Shown piece after piece: positions 8,226 through 18,399 of a stretch of DNA of 64,000 nt. A model generated the notes under the pieces. That model did not search any database. It was not told the DNA's origin and was given only the letters and a program-made list of their open reading frames with translations. A program made the translations under genes and the position numbers. Origin of the DNA: Paenibacillus sp. Soil750 (GTDB taxonomy: Bacteria > Bacillota > Bacilli > Paenibacillales > NBRC-103111). Position 1 is the stretch's first letter. Each line of letters starts with the position of its first letter. The DNA lies in NCBI RefSeq assembly GCF_001428045.1, contig NZ_LMSD01000012.1:372101-436100 (forward strand). The letters run 5' to 3'.

Positions 8226-10055
8226 CTATATCGCTATTGCAGCTGAGGCGTATCTCGGCTCATCTCGTTGACTCGGCATGCGCAACGTTAGCTGAGCACC
8301 TGTCGTAATCTCATTGTTGCAAATACTTAACCCATATTGCTCACCGAAAACAATTTGAATCCGGCTGTGTACATTGGCTAATCCGATTCCACCCTCGCGC
8401 TCTATACGAACTGGCAGCTGTGACGTGCTCACATGCTGTTCTGCCAGCTTAGCCTGCAGCTCCTCCAGTCTTTCTGGCGTTATACCCACGCCATTATCCG
8501 TAACGGTTACGATGAAATCATCCTCATCCATACAGGCATCAATACGGATCTGATGGTGGCTCTCGATGCCATCAGGAAAAGCATGCTTAAACACATTTTC
8601 GATTAACGGCTGTAGGGTGAGGCGCACCATTTTTTTCAATAAAAGCTCCGGTGGAACCGTCACTTCAATTTCAAACTCGTGGCCTAAGCGGTAATTCATA
8701 ATGTTCATAAAATGCAGCACATGCTTTAACTCGTTGGCAACCGTTATTTCCTCTAAGTCGGCACGTACCGAATAACGAAGCATATACGACAGAGATCTAA
8801 CGATCTCTTTGATTTCTTGCGAATCCTGCACGACGGCATAACAGACGATCGTTTCGAGCGTGTTGTAAAGAAAGTGAGGATTGATTTGCAATTGCAACGC
8901 TTGAAATTCGGCAGACTGCCTTTTTAGCAAATATTCCTTATTCTTCAACTCCTCGGCATACACTTGCTCCATAAGCTCTTGCAGTCGTGAGACCATCATA
9001 TTGTAGCTGATCGTAAGACGATCCATTTCGTCCGTTCTACCGCTGATGGCGACATGTGTCCAATTACCTTTTTCCGTTTTGCGCATGCCGTTTTCGAGCA
9101 TTTTGATGGGCCGAATGATGGATTGCCCGAATCGGTAGGCAAGAATCAACGCAATGATTAACGCAATCGCACAGGTGTATACCGTTGTTTTACGAATATT
9201 TAGCGCAGGGGCTCTAAGCTCATCAAGCGGCATGGATGCTACCAACGTCAAGCCTGTATAGTCCGATCTTCGGTTAAAATGGACACGTTCAACATCGTCT
9301 TTATAATTGAAAATCTGATTTTGATTTTCACGCAGTTTGGTAAAAAGCTTAGTGTCCAACTGCTTGCCAATCATGCCGGACATTGGGTGATAAATGATTT
9401 TCCCCGTGTCATTTACAATATAGAAATAACCGGTTTCCCCAAGACGAATACCCTTCCACAAAGATGTCAACTCTTCTATATTAAGCTCAATGCCAAGTAT
9501 CCCTTTAAAGATTTTCGATGTCTGGCGATCTGAGATTTTCCGTGTTAGTGCTAGCTTCCCGTCCAGAAAACTCCAATCCATAATCGTTAATTTGCCGTCT
9601 TTATTTGTAATTTCTTTCAAGGAGTCCAGCTTATCCAGCAGGATCGAGTTGCTGAAATCTGACGTATCCGCATTATGATCATAGATGCTAAGCCCGTTAT
9701 ATCCGAGCAAATACACCATACTAATTTCAGGATTATTAATAAAAAGTGGCTGAAAGACCTTCTCTTTCATCGGTCTGATAGATAGAAAATATGGAATGAA
9801 ATTGTTACCATCTAAATTCAAAAACTCTTTCACATTCGTAGAAGTTATCATCGAAACGGTAGCGCGATCGTATTTCTTCAAATACATATCCGTATGATTC
9901 ATCGCATTATCGACGATTTGAGTTAAGAGCTCATTGGTTTGCTTATCCACTTCCTTGGTGGATTGAACATACAGGACTAGGCCGACAATAGAGGAAGATA
10001 TCACAATGACGATCACGAAATAAACGAACATACGCAATGCCAAGCTAGATCTCAT
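8226..10055 (-). CDS. YesM-type sensor histidine kinase
   Basis: Membrane sensor kinase of 609 residues. Layout: membrane span (about 12-34), an extracellular Cache-like sensor domain (35-285, with the block GETGYFYIVNDTGKIIYHP), second span (287-307), HAMP (310-365), then the His_kinase domain with the phospho-acceptor in INPHFLYNT (His about 391) and an ATPase domain with an N box (PLIENVFKHAF), DNGVG and GIGLANV motifs. The start overlaps the stop of the response regulator gene by one base (TAATG), so the two are translated together. The extracellular domain probably senses the sugar-loaded binding protein or the sugar, as proposed for this family. It is a clear paralogue of the kinase at 13119-14918. 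Confidence 0.93.
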   Translation of the reverse strand: MRSSLALRMFVYFVIVIVISSSIVGLVLYVQSTKEVDKQTNELLTQIVDNAMNHTDMYLKKYDRATVSMITSTNVKEFLNLDGNNFIPYFLSIRPMKEKVFQPLFINNPEISMVYLLGYNGLSIYDHNADTSDFSNSILLDKLDSLKEITNKDGKLTIMDWSFLDGKLALTRKISDRQTSKIFKGILGIELNIEELTSLWKGIRLGETGYFYIVNDTGKIIYHPMSGMIGKQLDTKLFTKLRENQNQIFNYKDDVERVHFNRRSDYTGLTLVASMPLDELRAPALNIRKTTVYTCAIALIIALILAYRFGQSIIRPIKMLENGMRKTEKGNWTHVAISGRTDEMDRLTISYNMMVSRLQELMEQVYAEELKNKEYLLKRQSAEFQALQLQINPHFLYNTLETIVCYAVVQDSQEIKEIVRSLSYMLRYSVRADLEEITVANELKHVLHFMNIMNYRLGHEFEIEVTVPPELLLKKMVRLTLQPLIENVFKHAFPDGIESHHQIRIDACMDEDDFIVTVTDNGVGITPERLEELQAKLAEQHVSTSQLPVRIEREGGIGLANVHSRIQIVFGEQYGLSICNNEITTGAQLTLRMPSQRDEPRYASAAIAI

Positions 10056-11080
10056 TATTTGATCCCCAACATACTGCGGTATTCCGTCGGCGAGCAGCCG
10101 GTCATCTTCTTGAAAATCTTAGTGAAATACGGATAGTTCTGATAGCCAATCGTCACACCCACGTCAACAACTTTATAGTGCGGCATTTCGAGAAGTTTCT
10201 TAGCCATTTCGATCCGCTTCTTCATACGGTATTGAACAAATGTTTCATTCGTCATTTTCTTAAAAATATAACTGAAATAGGTAGGTGCAAGTCCCATCTT
10301 CTCTGCCACTTCTTCGAGGCTCAACTCTTCGGAAATGTTATTGTCAATGTAGGTTTTCGCTTCTTCAAACAAGCTCTTCTGATTCCCACCCCGCCATTGA
10401 AATAATTGATGATACAGATAGACGAACTCTGACCGTAAATAGTCCATAGCCTCCGTCAAGCTATTCAATTGTACTGGCGAAGCCTGCGTCGTAAAAGTCA
10501 CTAAGCCACGAGCGTTCAGTTTTTTGACTACACTCTTCAACCCATCTGCCATCATCTGATCCAACTGCTGAACTTGAATCCCTTTCAACATGTCGCTTTG
10601 TGACCACTCATCTAGTAGGGCATGGAGGGCATCCAAATCCCCAGACCAAATCGTTGCTTCAACGCGTTCCAGCCACTCCTCTATTTGAAAGAAGGAGATT
10701 TGCTTCACCTGATCCTGTTGTACGAGCAATTTATTAAGCACGGGATACAATTCATGTTCCGTAAGCGGTTTCAGTAAGTATTCTTTGACGCCGAAAGTAA
10801 GGCATTTCTGCGCGTAAGAGAAATCATCATAACCAGAAATGACAACAACAGGGAAATTCACTTGCAGCTCTTGAATGGCTTTGCACAAGGCCAGACCATC
10901 CATCTTCGGCATACGAATGTCGGTTAGAAGCAAATCAGGGCGCTGTTTGTTGATTTGTTCAAGTGCCTCGATGCCATTCGCTGCGACAACCGTGCGAAAC
11001 AAGGGGCTGCACTGTCTGACGAGCTGGGCTAGCCCCATCCGAACCATCGGTTCGTCATCCACAATGAGGATATATTTCAC
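10055..11080 (-). CDS. YesN-type response regulator with AraC DNA-binding domain
   Basis: Response regulator of 341 residues. The receiver domain has the acidic pair at residues 8-9, phospho-acceptor Asp54 (LLTDIRMPK) and the Lys in YLLKPLT. A linker of about 110 residues leads to a C-terminal AraC-type helix-turn-helix pair (EVAEKMGLAPTYFSYIFKK; VDVGVTIGYQNYPYFTKIFKK) ending in SPTEYR. The start is GTG at 11080 behind AAGGGAG. It is the first gene of a pair with the kinase at 8226-10055 and probably activates the transporter operon that follows. There is no clear terminator between it and the permease gene at 11253, so read-through from the second system is possible. Confidence 0.93.
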   Translation of the reverse strand: MKYILIVDDEPMVRMGLAQLVRQCSPLFRTVVAANGIEALEQINKQRPDLLLTDIRMPKMDGLALCKAIQELQVNFPVVVISGYDDFSYAQKCLTFGVKEYLLKPLTEHELYPVLNKLLVQQDQVKQISFFQIEEWLERVEATIWSGDLDALHALLDEWSQSDMLKGIQVQQLDQMMADGLKSVVKKLNARGLVTFTTQASPVQLNSLTEAMDYLRSEFVYLYHQLFQWRGGNQKSLFEEAKTYIDNNISEELSLEEVAEKMGLAPTYFSYIFKKMTNETFVQYRMKKRIEMAKKLLEMPHYKVVDVGVTIGYQNYPYFTKIFKKMTGCSPTEYRSMLGIK

Positions 11081-11252
11081 TTCGCAAGCACTCCCTTTTA
11101 CGCTAGGTTAAAAAAATCCTTGTGAATATTTTACCACAGTGCTAATTCATAAGTAACTTTTTTCTACACTATACGCCTCGTCGTCATCCCCATGTATTAT
11201 GTTTTCTTACGATCCTATTTGTTATTTTACTGAATCCCATCCCCAGCTCTAC

Positions 11253-12122
11253 CTACGATTTAATAGACCCAACCATCATTCCCTTCATGAAATGCTTTTG
11301 CAAGAACGGATACACCAACATGATCGGTAATGTAGCAACGACGATAACAGCCATTTTCAATCCCTCGGGTGATACCAAGAGCATCAAGTCTGAGGTAGTA
11401 TCCGATGATCCCATATTATCCGTAATAACAATCTCGCGTAACCGCACTTGGAGCGTAATCAGCGAGCGTTTATCAATATAATAGAGGGCTTGTGAATACA
11501 TATTCCAATTCGATACCGCATACATAATCCCCATTGTTGCCATGACCGGTTTGGACAGTGGCAGTACGACTTTCCATATCATCCGCAGCTCGCCACATCC
11601 ATCAATACGGGCAGAATCCAACAGCTCAACCGGCAGATGGATAAAAAAAGAACGCATAACGAACAGATTAAAAGCGCTGATTGCGGATGGAATCATTAAC
11701 ACCCAGAGTGTATTAAGCATATGCAGATTTTTCAATAGCAGATAATTCGGAATCAGAGGTGCATGGAATATCATGGTTATCAAAACATAGACCAATGCAG
11801 GTTTCCGAAATACGTATTCTGAACGAGATAGCGGATACGCTAAACTTGATGTAGCTGCCAAATTGATGAACGTTCCGAGTACAGTTATTGTCACACTATT
11901 GCGGAATGCCATCCAGATCGTGGAATCCTTCAATATCATATGATAATTCTCAAGCGTGAATCCTACCGGCCATAGGCTGACCTGTCTGTTGTTGATTGCA
12001 ACAGCGTCGCTAAAGGATTGAGCGATCACATGAAGAAGTGGGAGCAGCATAGTTAGTCCAATCATCAACAGTAACATCATGTTAACTACCTGAAAAGCTC
12101 TCTGACTAGTTGTAGAAATCAC
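11253..12122 (-). CDS. YtcP-type carbohydrate ABC transporter permease (second system)
   Basis: Membrane permease of 289 residues with six spans, MalG side of a CUT1-type importer. The EAA loop is present but altered at its start (LDSARIDGCGELRMIWKVVLP), and the end HFMKGMMVGSIKS is typical of the group. It closely resembles the permease at 6180-7076. It starts with GTG, 8 bases after AAGGAGG, and lies 25 bases after the partner permease gene. It is the last gene of a long operon that begins with the lipoprotein or esterase gene upstream. Confidence 0.92.
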   Translation of the reverse strand: MISTTSQRAFQVVNMMLLLMIGLTMLLPLLHVIAQSFSDAVAINNRQVSLWPVGFTLENYHMILKDSTIWMAFRNSVTITVLGTFINLAATSSLAYPLSRSEYVFRKPALVYVLITMIFHAPLIPNYLLLKNLHMLNTLWVLMIPSAISAFNLFVMRSFFIHLPVELLDSARIDGCGELRMIWKVVLPLSKPVMATMGIMYAVSNWNMYSQALYYIDKRSLITLQVRLREIVITDNMGSSDTTSDLMLLVSPEGLKMAVIVVATLPIMLVYPFLQKHFMKGMMVGSIKS

Positions 12123-12147
12123 ATCCCTGACCTCCTTATGACGAATG

Positions 12148-13104
12148 TTAGTATAGGCTCTCTCCCGACGTTTTTTTACTTAAGGTATTACCGATCATGA
12201 TCAATGCTAATCCAACAAAAGACTTAAAAAGTCCAATCGCGGTGGTGAAGCTATATTGTCGGTCGACCAGACCTGATCTGTACACATAGGTATCCAGAAT
12301 TTCTCCGTTTTCGCTATTTAGAGGGTTCAGAAATAAATACACGCGTTCAAAACCGAAATCCATAAAATGTCCGATTTGGAGAAGCAGTAGAATGGTGATC
12401 GTAGGGAGAATGGAAGGTAAGGTAATCGACATCACCTGACGAAACCGACCCGCTCCATCGATCTCTGCAGCTTCATATAAATCTGGGTTAATGCCTGCTA
12501 TGGCAGCAAGATAAATAATGGTTCCCCATCCGCTGTCTTTCCATATCCCAGATCCAATCAGAATAGAGCGGATATAACTGCTCTCGCCCATAAAATAAAT
12601 GGACTCCATATGAAACCAACCCATCACTTGATTCACAATCCCCGTTGTCGGGGACAGCAACCCAATAATAATCCCGCCGACAATGACCCATGACAGAAAG
12701 TGCGGCATGTAGATGACGGTTTGCACCACCCGCTTATAACCGTTGAACCGAATTTCATTCAGCAATAAAGCCAGAATGATAGGTACTGGAAAGGCAAATA
12801 TCAGATCATACATACCGATTAACAGCGTGTTTTTCAGAATGATCAGAAACTCTGGATACGTAAATAACCGTTTGAAATGTGCCAAACCTACCCAAGGGCT
12901 GCCGGATACCCCCTTGAAAATATTATAATTTTGAAAAGCAATGGAGGAACCGAACAAGGGGATATACTTAAACAAGGCAAAATACAAGAGTCCGGGAATT
13001 GAAAGCACATACAAGGGCCAATATTTCTGAATAAATGCCCACTGAGCTCGCGAATTCACAAACTGGAACTGTTTCTCGCCAGAGATGTCCGTTTTCGAAG
13101 CCAT
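12148..13104 (-). CDS. LplB-type carbohydrate ABC transporter permease (second system)
   Basis: Membrane permease of 318 residues with six spans, MalF side. It carries FKYIPLFGSSIAFQNYN and the EAA loop EAAEIDGAGRFRQVMSITLP. An in-frame ATG at 13122 overlaps the kinase stop (ATGA), but the ATG at 13104 stands 8 bases after AAAGGAG, so I chose it. Its place directly after the YesN/YesM pair, with tight spacing, shows that the sensor system and the transporter are made from one transcript. It is paralogous to the permease at 7095-8060. Confidence 0.9.
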   Translation of the reverse strand: MASKTDISGEKQFQFVNSRAQWAFIQKYWPLYVLSIPGLLYFALFKYIPLFGSSIAFQNYNIFKGVSGSPWVGLAHFKRLFTYPEFLIILKNTLLIGMYDLIFAFPVPIILALLLNEIRFNGYKRVVQTVIYMPHFLSWVIVGGIIIGLLSPTTGIVNQVMGWFHMESIYFMGESSYIRSILIGSGIWKDSGWGTIIYLAAIAGINPDLYEAAEIDGAGRFRQVMSITLPSILPTITILLLLQIGHFMDFGFERVYLFLNPLNSENGEILDTYVYRSGLVDRQYSFTTAIGLFKSFVGLALIMIGNTLSKKTSGESLY

Positions 13105-13118
13105 ACGATCAGCTCCTT

Positions 13119-14918
13119 TCATTTTTTTGGCATCAGCATAATAATCTTCGTTCCTTGGCCTATCTCGCTGACAATCTGCAGCCCATACTTCTCGCCGAAC
13201 ACCATCTGAATTCGACGGTGCACGTTAACGATACCAATGCCACCGATCCCTTTCGTCCGCCCGCTCTCTGCAAGCCGGTTTTCACTAAGCTTCTCGCGCA
13301 ATTCTCGCAGCCTCACTTCTTCAATCCCCACTCCGTTATCTTCTACGCTGATCCAAAAAAGCGCATCGTCTTCACCCGCGTGAACACGAATATAATGGTG
13401 GTCCTCCACTCCGTCCGCAAAGGCATGCTGAAACGTATTTTCTACTAACGGCTGAAGTGTTAACCGCACCATATGACGAAGCAAATACGCCGGATCAATG
13501 TCCACTTCCATATCAAACTCTCGTCCGATCCGATGTTTCATCACGAGTAAGTAGTGCAAGACATGTTTAAGTTCATTAGCTACCGTGATTTCTTCCAAAT
13601 GGGTTTGTACAGAATAGCGAAGCATATAGGCCATTGCCTTCACGATCTCATAGATTTCCTTACTATCCTTAATAACCGCATAGCAAACAATCGTTTCTAA
13701 CGTGTTATACAAAAAGTGAGGATTAATTTGAAGCTGCAGCGATTGTAACTCAGCTTTCTGACGCTCAATTCGATTTTCCTGATCCCTTAACTCGGCCTGA
13801 TACACTTCATCAACAAGCTCTGCTAGTCGACTGACCATCAGATTATAGCGATTAATCAGCTCTACAATTTCATCACGGTGATTGGGAAGTGGTAGCATGA
13901 CCCAGTTTCCTTTCTCCGTTTCACGCATCGCACTTTTTAGTTTGCGTATCGGACCTGTGATCGACTTACCAAACCTGATGGCGAGCCATAAGGCGAGAAT
14001 GAGTGTAAAACCGCCAACAATAAGCGTTGTAGTACGAATCGTGTCTGTTGGTTTATGCAATTCATCTACGGACATGGATACGACAAGCCGCCAATTGCCA
14101 TATTGGGAGCGTCGGCTCATAAACATGCGTGATTTCCCATCAATCGTAGAGGTAAATGCATGAGTTTCAGCTTCGATAACCTGTTGATGAATCGATTCCT
14201 GCATCCCTTTGCCGATCTGCGCAGCATTCGGATGGTAAACATAGTTCCCATTGCCATCGGTAATAAAGAAATAACCATCACTCTCTAAATCAATGCCCTT
14301 CCATAACTCAGAAAGCTCAGAGGCTCTCAACTCAATGGCGAGAACACCCTTAAGTTCAGTCGAAGAAAGTCCACGAATACGGCGAACGAGTGTCAGTGTT
14401 TGATTGGTTTGCTCCGGTAAAATACTATGATTCAGTACGGCCAAACTGCCATTCGCCGTCGTATTATTTCGGAAATAGTCTAACTGCTCTTTTATTTGCT
14501 CCTTCGTGAACGAACCCGCGTTAATCCCATTGTAAACATACATGGCATTACCATTGAAATTCATCAAAAAGATGTCAGTAATTTCTGGATTTCTGATAAA
14601 AATAGGTTCGATGCCAACTTCTTTGACAAGTTTACGTAGTTCGTAATACGGATATCCGATCTCCCCTTCTGGTAAATCAATGAATCGTTTGACATCGTTA
14701 TTGCTGAGTAGAGACACCATTGCGCGCTCATATGCGCGAATATAATAGTCCGTATGGTACACCGCATTACCTACGACTTGTGTCAACTGCTTCTCTACAA
14801 TGTGTTCCAACTCACGCGAAGAGGCTTTGTACGAAAAGTAACCAACGCTGGTTAAAGAAATTAATATAACGACGAGGTAAGATAGAAACAACTTTTGATA
14901 TAAATTAAAATTTCTCAT
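13119..14918 (-). CDS. YesM-type sensor histidine kinase (second system)
   Basis: Membrane sensor kinase of 599 residues: first span (about 10-30), extracellular Cache-like domain (31-280, with LESDGYFFITDGNGNYVYHP), second span (285-305), HAMP (305-360), phospho-acceptor in INPHFLYNT (His about 395), then an ATPase domain with PLVENTFQHAF, DNGVG and GIGIVNV. Long identical blocks with the kinase at 8226-10055, such as NPHFLYNTLETIVCYAV and LEEITVANELKHVLH, show an in-locus duplication. The start overlaps the regulator stop by four bases (ATGA). It probably senses the substrate of the transporter encoded immediately downstream. Confidence 0.93.
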   Translation of the reverse strand: MRNFNLYQKLFLSYLVVILISLTSVGYFSYKASSRELEHIVEKQLTQVVGNAVYHTDYYIRAYERAMVSLLSNNDVKRFIDLPEGEIGYPYYELRKLVKEVGIEPIFIRNPEITDIFLMNFNGNAMYVYNGINAGSFTKEQIKEQLDYFRNNTTANGSLAVLNHSILPEQTNQTLTLVRRIRGLSSTELKGVLAIELRASELSELWKGIDLESDGYFFITDGNGNYVYHPNAAQIGKGMQESIHQQVIEAETHAFTSTIDGKSRMFMSRRSQYGNWRLVVSMSVDELHKPTDTIRTTTLIVGGFTLILALWLAIRFGKSITGPIRKLKSAMRETEKGNWVMLPLPNHRDEIVELINRYNLMVSRLAELVDEVYQAELRDQENRIERQKAELQSLQLQINPHFLYNTLETIVCYAVIKDSKEIYEIVKAMAYMLRYSVQTHLEEITVANELKHVLHYLLVMKHRIGREFDMEVDIDPAYLLRHMVRLTLQPLVENTFQHAFADGVEDHHYIRVHAGEDDALFWISVEDNGVGIEEVRLRELREKLSENRLAESGRTKGIGGIGIVNVHRRIQMVFGEKYGLQIVSEIGQGTKIIMLMPKK

Positions 14919-15931
14919 TTAATCCCCATAGAGCTGCGGTATTCCGACGGAGACACGCCATAAATTTTCTTAAACGTTTTTGTAAAATGCGGATAATCTT
15001 CATAACCGACTTCAATGGCAATATCAAACGTTCGTTTATGGGGGATGGACAGCAAGTCCCTTGCTTTCTCCATCCTTTTATTCATCCGATAGCTGACAAA
15101 CGTTTCGCCCGTCATCTTTCTAAACAACGTACTGAAATAGGAGGGAGAAATTCCGATCAAATCCGCCACCTCTGCTAGCGTGACCTCCACAGATAATCGC
15201 GTATCGATGTAGACCTTCGCTTCTTCCATCGGATCCTTGTAATTTCCATGCCGTGAACATTGTAGTTCTTTCATCAACGCTCTCATGCGACACTCAAACA
15301 AGATATATAGATCCTCTCTTGTAGCAGCACTTAACGGTTCTTGCAATCCTGGCATGTTAAATTGTTTCTTTTCTTGAAAATAGTTATCCAATAGATGCAA
15401 TACCTCATCCAATAGATGTTTTATTTGATTGATAGTTAACAAGCTGCAGCTTTCTCGCCACTCCGCCAGGAGTCGGGACATTTCATCCATCTGCAGCGAC
15501 CAAACACTCCCTTTTATACGCTCAATCCACTCTACATATTTTGAAATCGATATACAGCTTTGCACACGCAGCTTGAGAATCTGATCGAATATATCGTGTA
15601 GATCAGGCGGTGTAACAGGTTTCAACAAATAGTGCTTAACCCCGTAAGACAAACACTTCTGTGCATACTCAAAATCGTTATAGCCAGAAATGACGACCTT
15701 AAGCAAATTAGGATGACTATTATGCAGGATCCGACAAAGCTCCAATCCGTCCATTTTGGGCATACGTATATCGGTAATGAGTAGGTCAGGCTCAAATTGG
15801 CTGAACCGATCGATTGCCTCGAGTCCGTTATTCGCCGTCTCAATCGTTTGAAACGGTTGTGTGTATTGTTGTGCCATTTTCATCATCCCGCTGCGAATTA
15901 TCGGTTCATCATCCACAATCAGTACTTTCAT
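14915..15931 (-). CDS. YesN-type response regulator with AraC DNA-binding domain (second system)
   Basis: Response regulator of 338 residues: receiver domain with DD at 7-8, phospho-acceptor Asp54 (LITDIRMPK) and the Lys in YLLKPVT, a linker, then two helix-turn-helix motifs (EVADLIGISPSYFSTLFRK; FDIAIEVGYEDYPHFTKTFKK) ending in SPSEYR. It follows the GH95 gene with a 3-base gap and overlaps the kinase gene by 4 bases, so it sits inside the catabolic operon rather than apart from it. It likely activates this operon. It is a close paralogue of the regulator at 10055-11080. Confidence 0.93.
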   Translation of the reverse strand: MKVLIVDDEPIIRSGMMKMAQQYTQPFQTIETANNGLEAIDRFSQFEPDLLITDIRMPKMDGLELCRILHNSHPNLLKVVISGYNDFEYAQKCLSYGVKHYLLKPVTPPDLHDIFDQILKLRVQSCISISKYVEWIERIKGSVWSLQMDEMSRLLAEWRESCSLLTINQIKHLLDEVLHLLDNYFQEKKQFNMPGLQEPLSAATREDLYILFECRMRALMKELQCSRHGNYKDPMEEAKVYIDTRLSVEVTLAEVADLIGISPSYFSTLFRKMTGETFVSYRMNKRMEKARDLLSIPHKRTFDIAIEVGYEDYPHFTKTFKKIYGVSPSEYRSSMGIK

Positions 15932-15934
15932 TCT

Positions 15935-18310
15935 TCAAGCCTCCATACGCCTAAGTATGACTGATAGATGAAGCGGAGCTTCCGAGACCACTACTTGCCT
16001 CAGCTTCAATTCAAATGGGTCCGAGCTGTCTCTTAGTCCAACAGCTGCTTTAGGCAATACTAGATCTATTGGTTTGCATCCTTGCGTTGAGCGAAGCATG
16101 ATGTCGAGCCGCTCCTCCGAAACGTCCCACTCTAAGGTGCACTCGACTCCACCACGCGCAAGCAATGGACCCGCTTTTCCTTTTCTCCAACGAGCAGGCA
16201 GCGCAGGTAAAATATGAAGCTCACCGGGAATCGAGAAGAGCAGCATCTCCTGAATCGCTGAAGTCCATCCCATATTGGCATCGAGCTGTACGGGTGCCCA
16301 ACCCATGTCAACGCCGATTCCCATACCGCGCCAGTCATTATGCAGGGTAATTAGATTGTTCATGACGCAGGAGCGAGCCAATGTCTCGAGACATTCGAGT
16401 GCTGAATCGCCTTGACCCATTCGCGCATAATTGTTCGCCATATGCGCCAGCGACCAGCCCGATTGTTCTTTCAGTCCCAATCCTAAGCGTTTCTCAATGG
16501 ATTTGACGAAAGCTTTGTAAAGAATAGGATCATTCCCACGCGTCACCTCTGTTCCGGGAAAAACAGGGTAGACATGCGATTCATGGCGGTGATGATCGTT
16601 TTCCTCAAAATAGGGATGCATCCATTCTCTAACAGCTCCATCTTCCGTTAGTTGGTATGGTGGGATTCGTTCAAGCATTTGCCGCCAGGTCGAAATGGCT
16701 TCCAGATACATCCCAGTTATCTGCGCCCCTTCAATCAGATGTGTCAAAAGCTCCTTGGCAATGGCAAAGTCCATCGTCGCATTCATAGTCGTTCCCATCG
16801 ACATGCCAGGACCCTTCCAATAATTTCCCGGGGTATTTTCGGGTGAATTGGATGGGGAACTCATCCAGTAACCATCATCATCCATCGTAAAAAAGTCTTC
16901 ATAGAACAAAGCAGCCTCCCGCATAAACGGCAGCGCCCTCTCTCGCAAAAATACCAAATCTCCCGTATGCAGGTAGTAATCATAATAATGTTGGCTGACC
17001 CATCCCGCTCCACCGGTCCAATGAATAATGTGGGGGGATGTATGTTTTAGCAGCCCTGAACCGGGTACGCTTGGAGCCGGGATAAAGATTCCACGACAGC
17101 CATATAGCTGTCTGGCATTGACACGGAAATCATCCATCAGCTTTTCCATGTAGTTAAAGACTGCAAGCAGCAGTTCTGTCATATTGCCCGACAAGGCCTG
17201 CCAATACATCATCTGCAGGTTTTCATTGACCATGTGAAACGCCCAAACAGCGTCATAATCGCCAACCCATAAGCCATATAAATGGCAGGGCTGCCCTTCC
17301 GCACGCGAACTAGAAATGAGCAAATAGCGTCCATACGCCCACATTTTCTCAATAAGTGCATCCGGTGTTTCTCCTTGATAGGCTTGCATCAGCAACTCTT
17401 CGTTGGAGAGATCCCTTCCTACTGCTGCGATGTCAAACTCCATCGCGTGAAACAAGCGGCCATGTTCAAGCACGTGAGCTGAAAGCAAGGTATCATAGCA
17501 GATTGGAAGCACGCTCAGTTCTTCATCCAATCTGCGCCATTCATCTCGTCTATTTCCACCAGTAAATAACTTAATTATGACCAACACAGACTCCGCATTC
17601 TTCACGTTTAAGCCTTCCTGACCAGAAGCTGTGTGTCCTCCCTGATGGATGACGCGGGCTACACCTCCGAAATCACTTCCGTCCGGGTGTTGAGCGGCAT
17701 AATAAATGGTGTCACCCGTAGATTTCATTTCTTCGCCTTCGGGGAACACAATGCCTGACCTCCGAACATCTCGTTTATCATGAAGCTGCATGCGTAACCT
17801 TGCTTCAATCGAATGCGGTCCCCATTTGCGAATATCCATTACGACGGCATCCGCTGTTCGAGATACGAACAACCTTCGCTCATAACGGGTATCCCCATCT
17901 GTCCAACTAACGGACACTTCTCCGGTCTCCATTTGCAATGTTCGTTTATAAGAGCGAAATGCTCGTCGCGAGGGCATGAATATCTTAAGATCCCCAAGTG
18001 GCAGGGGAGACGCCAGTTTGGGTTGGTAACCCTGATCTTTCAGCGCATCTGAAAGCACTTTGTCTGCTTCTGGAGCCTGACCTTCATTCAGCAAGCGTCT
18101 TACCTCTGCCAATCGGTCACTCACATCCGGCAGTGGCATCGTTACACCACCCCACCACAGATCCTCATGATTCAGCAGAACTGTCTCTTCGTGAACCCCT
18201 CCGTAGACAGCCGCTCCAATCCTACCGTTACCAGAAGGCAGTGCTTCCCGCCATAATGAACGCCACCAAGAAGCCGGATAGTTCATTGAGATGAGATGTT
18301 TCGTGTTCAT
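15935..18310 (-). CDS. Glycoside hydrolase family 95-like enzyme (alpha-L-fucosidase/alpha-L-galactosidase type)
   Basis: Protein of 791 residues, no signal peptide, so probably cytoplasmic. It starts in the manner of GH95 (PASWWRSLWREALPSGNGRIGA, NHEDLWWGG) with the N-terminal beta domain, then an alpha/alpha-toroid. Residues matching the family's active site are present: the N-E-N pair (about 362-364, NENLQMMYW), the Glu in PSNSPEN (about 488) and the Asp in QLDANMG (about 678). GH95 enzymes remove alpha-1,2-linked L-fucose or L-galactose from plant side chains. The ATG at 18310 lies 7 bases after AGGAGG; the longer frame to 18391 does not. Its place between the binding lipoprotein and YesN/YesM genes suggests it trims imported oligosaccharides. 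Exact sugar specificity is inferred. Confidence 0.85.
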   Translation of the reverse strand: MNTKHLISMNYPASWWRSLWREALPSGNGRIGAAVYGGVHEETVLLNHEDLWWGGVTMPLPDVSDRLAEVRRLLNEGQAPEADKVLSDALKDQGYQPKLASPLPLGDLKIFMPSRRAFRSYKRTLQMETGEVSVSWTDGDTRYERRLFVSRTADAVVMDIRKWGPHSIEARLRMQLHDKRDVRRSGIVFPEGEEMKSTGDTIYYAAQHPDGSDFGGVARVIHQGGHTASGQEGLNVKNAESVLVIIKLFTGGNRRDEWRRLDEELSVLPICYDTLLSAHVLEHGRLFHAMEFDIAAVGRDLSNEELLMQAYQGETPDALIEKMWAYGRYLLISSSRAEGQPCHLYGLWVGDYDAVWAFHMVNENLQMMYWQALSGNMTELLLAVFNYMEKLMDDFRVNARQLYGCRGIFIPAPSVPGSGLLKHTSPHIIHWTGGAGWVSQHYYDYYLHTGDLVFLRERALPFMREAALFYEDFFTMDDDGYWMSSPSNSPENTPGNYWKGPGMSMGTTMNATMDFAIAKELLTHLIEGAQITGMYLEAISTWRQMLERIPPYQLTEDGAVREWMHPYFEENDHHRHESHVYPVFPGTEVTRGNDPILYKAFVKSIEKRLGLGLKEQSGWSLAHMANNYARMGQGDSALECLETLARSCVMNNLITLHNDWRGMGIGVDMGWAPVQLDANMGWTSAIQEMLLFSIPGELHILPALPARWRKGKAGPLLARGGVECTLEWDVSEERLDIMLRSTQGCKPIDLVLPKAAVGLRDSSDPFELKLRQVVVSEAPLHLSVILRRMEA

Positions 18311-18399
18311 GATGTATCCTCCTTGTCTTTGGGCATAAAGAACGGAAAAGTATTTGCTCGGAAGACCAAACAAATACTTTCCATATTGCACGTTGGCAG

